Source of the DNA: Euborellia annulipes
Lineage: Eukaryota > Arthropoda > Insecta > Dermaptera > Anisolabididae
Length of the DNA stretch: 64,000 nucleotides
Direction of reading: 5' to 3'
Assembly: GCA_023213315.1 (NCBI GenBank)
Contig: JAKCPI010005677.1
Coordinates: forward strand, 62,001 to 126,000
Shown: piece after piece, positions 56,286 through 64,000 of the stretch
Layout: each line of letters starts with the position of its first letter
Numbering within the stretch: position 1 is the first letter of the stretch
The notes under the pieces: model-generated
What the model saw: the letters and a program-made list of their open reading frames with translations, nothing else
Databases searched by the model: none
What the model was told of the DNA's origin: nothing
Made by a program: the position numbers and the translations under genes

Positions 56286-57826
56286 CTCTCTACGGAGACA
56301 GTCCTATCTCGGGGTGTAGCGCCCCTGCCTCATGTGAGCTCCAGATTCCTCTTGGCTCCGGGAGGTAGCGACTGGCAAGGGTCCCAACTCAGGGTTACGA
56401 GACAAGGCCGAAGGACTTCCGGAATAAGAAGTCAACACTTGTAAGCCAACGGTCTCCTGGGAGAGAGGATGAGCGAACAAGTTCCAGGGCACACTATTGT
56501 CCTTGGGAAGAGAAACGGCATTAGGATGTGGAAGGCAAGGGGAAACCACCACATTAAAGATCTTCGGATATCTCAAGAAATTGTGGCTTCTTTCTAAGAA
56601 AGCCAAGAAAAGTTCCATGAATTCTTCGAATATTAAATTGAAATCCGGAAGTAAAATATCTTCTCAATCGGATTTCCGGGAGAAGAAATGTACGAAGACT
56701 TCGTGTAGAAGAAAAGTAAAAAAGGAGCAGATCATTTAAGAATCGGGACATGGAATGTCAGGACCCTCATTCAAGATGAAAAAGTAGAAAATCTTAAAAG
56801 AGAAATGCAGAGAAATAAAGTCAATTTCATAGGAGTGAGTGAAGTGAGATGGGAATTATGTGGAGAGCAAACTACCAATGAGTACACCTTCTACTACAGT
56901 GGGAATAGAAGAGGAAAGAATGGGGTAGGAATAATGGTCAATAAAACAGTAAAACACTCCGTAAATAAAGTGATAAATGACTGTGATAGGCTAATAGCCA
57001 TAAAACTGAATGCAATACCAAAGAAAATTTTGATACTAGAAATATTGTCAGCATCAGGTTTGCAGATGATATGCTTTTATTCGCAGAAAATGAAAAAGAA
57101 CTGGAGAAAATGTTAAAACACCTAAACAGCATGAAAATGGAGTATGGTTTGAAAATCAACAAAGACAAAACAAAAGTAATGAGAGTAGGGGAGCAGAAAG
57201 AAATATGTGTAGTAGTGGACGGAGAGAGGATAGAACAAATAGACAGGTGGAAATATTTAGGCACAGAAGTAACGCAAGGTTGGAAAAGCGAAAGAGAGAT
57301 CAAGATGGCAAAGGAGGCATTTAATAGAAAGAAGAGGATTTTAACAAGAAAAATGGATTTAGGTTTGAGGATAAGATTGGTCAAGTGTTTCGTTTGGAGT
57401 GTGCTTATGTATGGCTGTGAGGCGTGGACATTATTGAAGAGAGATAAGGAAAGGATTGAGGCTTTTGAAGTTTGGATTTGGAGAAGGATGTTGAATATCA
57501 AGTGGTCGGACAAGGTGAGGAATGAAGACGTGTTAAGGAGAGTAGGAGAAGAAAGAAATCTACTTAAAAACATTATTCTGAGGAAAAGGAAATGGATTGG
57601 CCATATACTTAGAAGGAATTGCCTAATGAAAGATGTACTGGAAGGAATGGTAGAAGGAAAGGGTAAGAAAGGGAGAAGAAGGAAAAAAATGATCGACGAA
57701 TTGAAGGAGGAAGATGGATACGAAGGGATGAAAAGATTAGCTCAGGAAAGGGGTGAATGGTGAAGGAAGAATCGCCACTAAAGGACCTGCGAAAAAAAGC
57801 AGAAAACTTATGATGATGATGATACT
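56286..57826 (+). pseudogene. RTE-like LINE with endonuclease-RT internal deletion
   Basis: 56,286-56,730 is a G+C-richer 5' leader. 56,735-57,030 encodes the start of an apurinic-type endonuclease (RIGTWNVRTL, VNFIGVSEVRWELCG, GVGIMVNKTV). At about 57,030-57,050 the frame jumps into the RT catalytic box IRFADDMLLFAEN and runs to a stop at 57,763 through LKINKDKTKVMRVG, WKYLGTEVTQGWK, WSVLMYGCEAWTLL and KRKWIGHILRRN. The rest of the endonuclease and RT motifs 0-4 are missing, so it cannot work. A GAT/TGA microsatellite tail ends it at about 57,826. Both remaining pieces are open, suggesting a young deleted copy. Clade from motif style. Confidence 0.8.
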
Positions 57827-58352
57827 AAAGGACTGAACAGCTGATCGAAAAATCCGCCTACCCATGCCCTTTTTTTAGAATTTTTAATATCCAGCTAACT
57901 CGTCGCTCACTTCAATCTGCAGAAAAACGAAAAATCCGGCGGCCATTTTTCTACACATGCTCTGCATCCTCTAAATCACGTTTAAGTTGTGGCGTCCACT
58001 GGCATCCAATAGAAGAAAATCAAACGCCAGGTAGAGTGCAAGTGCTTACCAGGCTCCGCCCACTTGCTTGAAAGAAACATTAGGTAACTAAGCCATGGAT
58101 GCCCAATTTTGAATCAAACAGTTGGGAAATTACCCAGGGCTAGAATCAAACTAAGAGGAAGCTGCCCTAACTCCGTCCACTTGTTATAATCAAACATGTT
58201 TGCCCATGTTCGCCAATGGGCATCCAATTGCGATAAACGTACAAACCTAATTTTTTGTTCATTTATGTTAATCGACCCCAGGTGATCTGGTCTTACTGTT
58301 TAATTATAGATGAGATTTTGACTTATATAGTAATTTAGAATAAATTCTTATA
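57827..58352. other. Flanking sequence, nothing recognised
   Basis: Contains several near-repeats of 'gcatccaatt' / 'gcccaattttgaatcaaaca' phrases but no structure I can define. Confidence 0.3.
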
Positions 58353-59258
58353 CAGGATGTTTCAGGAGGAAAGGTAAATATTTTAGGGGGTGGTAGCAGA
58401 GGCGTGCCGAGGCAGTTGGGGCGGCACTAGAAGAGGGGGCCTTTATACATGTATAAAGTATGTAAGCTTATATAGAATTTTTTTTTTTTTTGGGGGTGCT
58501 CATCTTTAAATATCCCTTTTCTCCATACACAAAAATATTTTTAAAATACCGTATATCCCTGAACCCCAAGGGGTCAGAGCCTCTCAAAGAGAAATTTTCA
58601 TTAAATTTTTTTTTTTTTATCTAAATTTTTCCGTTTTTACTTGAGCCCTGGGGGCCCCGCACAGTGGTCCCAGAGAAATTTTAGGGCGCCAAAAATCAAA
58701 AAACCGATGTCAGTAAATTAACGAAATATGAAATCTATTGTGAAGTACAGAGTTCAAGGCATCTATTTTCACACACGAGAACCGTTGTATTGTGTAACTT
58801 TTTATGTGAGATGAGCACGAAGTGGGCATAGTTGAGTGCCAGCTGGTTGCTGTATTCTCTACATGTTTTTCAACCGAGCTGTTTTCCTATGACGTAGTGT
58901 TGTGATTTTTTTAGGAAGTATTTTTCGTGCTGAACACGAATTTATATTCATTTTTGAATTTTAATGAAATCCAACGCGACAATTTAATGTTTAAAGTAAG
59001 TACTTTTTTGTAATTGTTTTTTTTTACAATTTTATGCTTACAAACGCATGTAGAGCCATATAGCAAAACCGATTCCGCACATTTCTCCATTTCAAACATG
59101 TACTTTCAGATGGCGTTTTCAGATTTTGCGGTAATTTGCGGTTTTTGAAAATAAGTCACTTTTAAGTTCAAATTTGTGTGAATTCTTCATTAAACTGGTT
59201 TTGTTTTTTTGATCATCAGTGATTTTATTAAATTAACATGTGAAAAGTTGGTGTACAT

Positions 59259-59450
59259 CATGGGCGTAGCTAGGGGGGTGCCGGGGGGACATGCCCCCCC
59301 AGAAGACTCGTGGCATCCCTTTCCCCCCCCCCCCCGCGAGAAAGCTTTCTGTTCCAAGAAAAATTGAGATAATATGGGGCTTTCCAGGCCCTCCGGAGGA
59401 TAGCTGGTCCCATTGCCCCCCCCCAGCCAAATTCTCTAGTTACGCCCATG
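59259..59450. mobile_element. hAT-like MITE (CATGGGCGTAGCTAG ends)
   Basis: 192 bp; ends CATGGGCGTAGCTAG / CTAGTTACGCCCATG; perfect 8-bp duplication GTGTACAT at 59,251-59,258 and 59,451-59,458. Confidence 0.85.
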
Positions 59451-59587
59451 GTGTACATTCACAGAGAAATGATTAGCATCATTTATTTCAAATTTTAGAA
59501 TTTTAGATTTTACTAGTTTTTGATATTATGCTATTACTTCATCAATAATTTATGTGGAATTGATCCATGAGACCAGAAAGGGAGCAA

Positions 59588-59990
59588 AATCTATCTCTCG
59601 ACTCATTAAAAATTGGACACATGTTATTTGGAATTTTTTTATTGCATTTCGTCTATACTACCACCCAGTGGCGTACCGAGGGGGGTCGGAGGGGGCGGTC
59701 CGCCCAGGCCCCGAGCCGGCATAGGCCCCCAAATATTTCTAAAAAAAAAAAATTTAATGAAAATTTTTTTTTTTTTAAACTAAATTTTTCCTTTTCATTT
59801 GAGCCCTGTGGGCCCCGAGGCCTCTCAAAGAGAAATTTTCATCAAATTTTTTTTTATAAATATTTGGGAGCCTATGCCGGCTCGGGGCCTGGGGCAGACC
59901 GTCCCCTTCGACCCCCCTCGGTACGCCACTGGGTGGTAGTATAGACGAAATGCAATAAAAAATTCCAAATAACATGTGTCCAATTTTTAA
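59588..59990. repeat. About 400-bp near-perfect palindrome containing half-MITEs
   Basis: 'ctcattaaaaattggacaca' through 'gcatttcgtctatactacca' and on into 'cagtggcgtaccgagggggg' at the left is mirrored exactly at the right. The MITE's flanks are reverse complements (CTACCACC / GGTGGTAG), not a direct duplication, so the whole block was duplicated in inverted orientation. A third partial arm is at about 60,405-60,545. Confidence 0.75.
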
Positions 59991-60590
59991 TGAGTCGAGA
60001 GATAGAGCTGTTGGTATTACACCGTTAGTTATGAGAATTTTACGATTGTCAACAGTTGTGTTTTGTTGTTGACATTGAATTTTTTCAACTGACATTGTGA
60101 TTTGTTGGCCAAGTGTACTGATCTGTATCGTTTAAACAAGCCGCACGTACTTACACATACCATATAGGTTTACTCAGCATTTGAAAATACGTGCGGCATA
60201 TTTAAACGATACAGTACAGTACACTTGCCCAGCAAATCACAATGCCTCGTGCCTTGGGTCCCGGGTTCGCTTCCCGTCCCAAACGAGAAAAATTTATTTC
60301 ATTTGATTTGGCTACCAATTATTTGAAATAAATAGGGATGGAGTCTAAATGGCCTTAGATGCCGAAAATGACCTTAAATGAATTATAAAAAAAAATACAA
60401 TTCCAGTTGAAAACAACAAAACACAACTGTTGACAATCGTTAAATTCTCATAGCAAATGGTGTAATACCAACAGCTCTATCTTTGAACTCATTAAAAATT
60501 GGACATATGTAATATAGAATTTTTTATTGCATTTCGTCTATACTATTATACATTCCCCTAAAATATTTACCTTTCCTCCTGAAACACCTG

Positions 60591-61582
60591 TATATAGTAG
60601 GGGAGCCCAGAGGGCTAAATGTGTTTTTGCTCGAGCGCTTTGAAGACCTATTGGATTGAGAAGATTATATTCTAAATAACAAAGTTTAAATAAAAAGCTA
60701 AATAAAAAGTATATGTGATGTAAAGCTGTTTAGTGGTGGGGGAAGCGTGTGTAAATTTTTAAAAATGTAAAAAAAAAATAATTACAAAAAAATCTTCAAG
60801 CGCGTCAGTGTTTGATAGCGTGTACGGTCTACGATCTCCTGTTTACAGAGAGATATTAGTCTGACGAATCGCTAGTGGAAGTTAGCTGTAATTCGAGGCA
60901 GGAATTGGGGAAAAAATGTTTTCCCTCATTTGTCAGAAATCCATAAGAGGGGTTAATTTAACTATAAAAAGTGTCCTATAATAAAGACTGACGATTTGGA
61001 CGTGTCCAAAAGTTTATATCGATATTTAAAAAAGCAAAAAAAAAATCATGACATCGAAATACTCGAGCGCGTCAGAATTTTATACAGGAGGTTCAGCTCG
61101 ATGTTTTAGTGGTGTTAACTCTTAATCTGATGATTTTGTAAAGGAATTTTTTTAATCTGACAATTAATCGCTCTTCTACTGAAAATTCTCAGTCAGCCAT
61201 CGTCCGCGGGCGGGAAACAGAATTTATTTAAATTATAATCATGAAATATTGGTAATATAATGCAAAATATTTACAGAAAACTCTTCATTATAGAATTTTA
61301 TTTAAAAAACTAAATGCCGAAAAAAGCCTTAAATAAATAATAAAAAAAAATTGAAAACAATTTTTTAGATTTTTTTTTAACAACAATATATTCAAAGTGT
61401 AATACAATGAATTATAAAAAGATTATAACTGACAATCATTGACGCGGAACTTATAAATAAATAAATATATTTATATAGGCGCGCAATTCTGACCGCCATA
61501 GCGAAAGACCCTCAACGGACGAAAAGTTGTGGCATGACGTCATTGGCGCGAGTGCCCGCGTCCGCCGTCCGCGCAACCCTAA
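60591..61582. other. Degenerate repeat with CGAGCGCGTCAG motif, no gene
   Basis: 'cgagcgc(gtcag)' variants at about 60,631, 60,798 and 61,069, and inverted at about 62,385; 'tctgacgaatcgct' / 'tctgacaattaatcgct' follow. This suggests a decayed tandem unit of about 275 bp. Confidence 0.35.
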
Positions 61583-61590
61583 GTCTACCT

Positions 61591-61855
61591 CAAGGGCGGA
61601 TACAAGGGGGGGGGGGGTAAAGGGGGTAATTACCCCCCCCCCCCCCGAGATTCGAAAAAATACCTTTTTTTCGCAAAAAATTCATTTTTAATGTAAAATT
61701 TTTAAAATTAATACTTAAAAATTTGATGTGTATTTATATTCTGGCAAACAAGTACAGAATGCGCTTTTAAATTACCGAAATTAAAAAAAAATAGTGTGCT
61801 GTGCGACGAGTCACACCAGATTACCCCCCGAGAAACACCTCTGGATCCGCCCTTG
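61591..61855. mobile_element. hAT-like MITE (CAAGGGCGG ends)
   Basis: 265 bp; ends CAAGGGCGGATAC / TGGATCCGCCCTTG; perfect 8-bp duplication GTCTACCT at 61,583-61,590 and 61,856-61,863. Same family as 19,594 and 20,883, including the 'gtcacaccagatta' module. Confidence 0.85.
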
Positions 61856-62093
61856 GTCTACCTTAAGACGTAGAGGAAAAGTGAGAAAGGAAAGGAAGAG
61901 AGGCGAAAATTCATTGTCCTCAATAGTTGTACATACTACACTCATGTGATAATTTTCGATGCTTAGTCATATGAAAATCGGCAACTTGAATATTTCAAGG
62001 TAACGATTTTTTTTTGCAGGTTAGTGATTCGCTCAAATTTTTAAGTCACGCTCAAATTGTCAGATTATTGAAGGGATTTTGTTTTCTGCATGT

Positions 62094-62357
62094 CAGGGGC
62101 GTATATAGAAATTTTTTTCGGGGGGGGCCCGAACTCAAAAATTTTTCTGAGGAAAATTTTTTTTTTAAGAAATTATACTTTTTTTCACACGAAATTTTTT
62201 GAGGAACATTTTTTCTATTGCGGAACCAAAGTTATCCATCCTGCGGAAAAATTTGTTGCGCTGATGTCTGTATATCCCTATATATGTATATGTGTTTGGG
62301 AGATTTCGGGGGGGGGGGGGCCCGGGCCCCCTCGGCCCCCCCTTAAATACGCCCCTG
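62094..62357. mobile_element. hAT-like MITE (CAGGGGCGTAT ends)
   Basis: 264 bp; ends CAGGGGCGTAT / ATACGCCCCTG; perfect 8-bp duplication CTGCATGT at 62,086-62,093 and 62,358-62,365. The frames across it are G/C-run artefacts. Confidence 0.85.
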
Positions 62358-62476
62358 CTGCATGTAATTAACTTATTTTATTTAAATCTGACGCGCTCGA
62401 GTTTTTTTGAGGATCGATTTTTTTTTACTAATCTGATCGACTGCTCTAGACGTTTGTCACTATATTGAGTGACCAT

Positions 62477-63838
62477 TAGGGGTATGACTTTTTTACAACC
62501 TCGTATCCCTGTATCATAACATGATGAACTTTTACTAAACATTAAATAAAATCTTACTTTCAAGGTGATTTGATAAAAAAACGTCACGCACAAAATGATT
62601 TGAAAATTTTATATATCAGATTTTTTGCCAATTTTTTGAAGTCACTCTAGATAGATAGAAAATTGAACACAAGCTTTAGACTCACTTATATAGGGTCATT
62701 AAAGACACAAGGAAGTCAAGTATTCTAGATGAGGTCATTGTTGAGGATGAATCTCAGTGGGGGTTGTCCTTGTTGAGGGAGGAGTCTTAGTAGACTTCTT
62801 CCATAACTTTGATTGCACCGCACGCTCACAACATTGGTTGTTTCGGGCAATGTTGATTGGAAATTAATTTATTTTTCATTGGATTTTCAAGCAATTGAGC
62901 TCTGCTGATTCAGAGCTGCAGATAGTTCATAAAAACCTTCGACGCGAAAGCATTGGCTGCTGATTTAATGATCAGCCCATTAGTAAGAAATGAATGGACA
63001 AATTTTACGCAACCTGTTACGGGTTTCAGATATCATAATAAACGCAAGAAGGGCTAGGATGGCAAGAGAGGTCCAGCGTACATTGCTGATATTTGGAATT
63101 TGTTGAAACTTCACGAATGTGATTACATTCCTCTCAGTGAAGTGGCGGAAGACACCAGTGAGGTGGTAGAGAAACTTCATGTAGTCTCTTCAGTCGCCTG
63201 TTTCCTTAATTTTAGTTTTAATGTTGCTGAAGGCTCCTTTTAGTTTATTATAATGGCTAATCAAATCCTGCACAAAGAAGTAGTGGATGTTTGGTGATTT
63301 AGTCAACTTATGGAGTTCATCTCACATGAGAACACGTAGAAGGCGATCCAGCTGGCAACTAATAGTCTTTGGTTTGGGGTGACCTTTCTCTTCGAACATT
63401 TGCTGCAGCCGATCAACGCCGGTCTTTTATTTACAATAATAAAAAAATGGTACAATTTGCTTTTCTAAATAGAATTTATATATTCTATCATTAAATCTTT
63501 ATGAGAAAAAAATAAAATATATATTTTTGATTTTGGCTTACCCCTTCCAAGTGGGTACTTTACCCCTCTCCCCCGGGATTTTCTAGAGCGTTATGAAAGT
63601 TATATAAGACACCAAATTAAGCAAATAAAGCTAATTAAAACTCAACTACCTGCTTTGTACACTTCCCTTATATACCGACTTATACAAGACTGCGACCAGT
63701 CAACCTAAAATTTGTGCGTGACCTTTTTTTTTTATTTTCATGGAATAAACGTCATTTTAGTCATTAATAGGCAAAAGTTCATCGAGTCGTGATACAGGAA
63801 ATCTTTTTTTAAAAAAAAGTCGAAAAGTCATACCCCTA
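62477..63838. mobile_element. 1.36-kb hAT-like element, young copy 2
   Basis: 1,362 bp; same ends as copy 1; perfect 8-bp duplication GTGACCAT at 62,469-62,476 and 63,839-63,846. Differs from 50,441-51,799 at only a few dozen positions by eye. Same decayed minus-strand frame (63,180-62,980: MKFLYHLTGVFRHFTERN, NISNVRWTSLAILALLAFI), with the same upstream stop in both copies, so both were mobilised after the frame had died. Confidence 0.88.
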
Positions 63839-64000
63839 GTGACCATACTTGGTAAAAGTACTTAACATAGTACAAAGATTCTCCCCTAATACATGTGTCT
63901 CATTAATCTGCTGAGCTCCGGTCACTTACGAAATCCCCTCTTGGGTTCCCCTACTAATAGTAATTTATTACGTATAACACAGATATTAATTTCAATAAAT

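Larger units (their letters stand above)
58353..60590. mobile_element. 2.2-kb TIR element with TA flanks, carrying nested MITEs
   Basis: Left end 'caggatgtttcaggaggaaa' plus 'ggtaaatattttagggg' (37 bp) is matched, inverted, at 60,553-60,590; TA on both outer sides. Interior includes a truncated CGTACCGAGG-type MITE (58,399-58,668), a complete MITE (59,259-59,450), a large palindrome (59,588-59,990), a second inverted pair around 'gtatcgtttaaa' (60,130 / 60,215), and a SINE-like piece with B box GGTTCGCTTCC (60,264-60,274). No transposase. Confidence 0.6.

Noticed and set aside
56938..57573. 211-residue minus-strand frame
   Set aside because: Antisense of the RTE-like LINE; hydrophobic composition only reflects the A-rich coding strand.
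59651..59944. Complete MITE with target duplication
   Set aside because: The flanks are reverse complements, not direct repeats, so this copy arose by inverted duplication and not by a simple insertion.

Overview
The window is A+T-rich eukaryotic nuclear DNA from an invertebrate. Three protein genes are split into short exons with GT/AG introns, and most of the rest is mobile DNA. The gene content (Swiprosin/EFHD2, importin-11, an RFX-family factor) and the transposon mix (R1-like, Jockey-like and RTE-like LINEs, Ty3/gypsy, BEL/Pao, piggyBac-like and many hAT-like MITEs) fit an arthropod or another protostome. I cannot name the species.

Layout. 1-2.6 kb: a decayed RTE-like LINE fragment and a 1-kb element with long inverted arms. 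2,650-22,083 (+): the importin-11 gene (IPO11), 18 exons joining into one open frame of 924 codons plus stop; only about the first 45 residues lie outside. Its introns hold a Jockey-like LINE, an R1-like LINE interrupted by a gypsy LTR/gag piece, two piggyBac-like MITEs and several hAT-like elements. 22-27 kb: repeats, including the C-terminal end of a hAT transposase. 27,477-30,191 (+): EFHD2/Swiprosin, two EF-hands and a charged C-terminal coiled coil; one tiny exon is unaccounted for. 30.2-36.8 kb: intergenic, A+T-rich, with hammerhead-like motifs. 36,831-55,837 (-): the dimerisation/C-terminal half of an RFX transcription factor in eight exons; the DNA-binding domain is not in the window. 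Its introns hold most of the nested transposons. 56-64 kb: an internally deleted RTE-like LINE, a 2.2-kb TIR element with a large palindrome, and a second near-identical 1.36-kb hAT-like element.

The most interesting signal is a dispersed family of hammerhead-ribozyme-like motifs on both strands. They show CUGANGA, then helix II, then GAAA, then NN-UH, then the return strand of helix I. Several have intact cores, some sit as head-to-head pairs, and one is split by a hAT MITE with a perfect 8-bp target duplication. A second theme is a large set of non-autonomous elements whose 8-bp target-site duplications can be read directly, often nested two or three deep.
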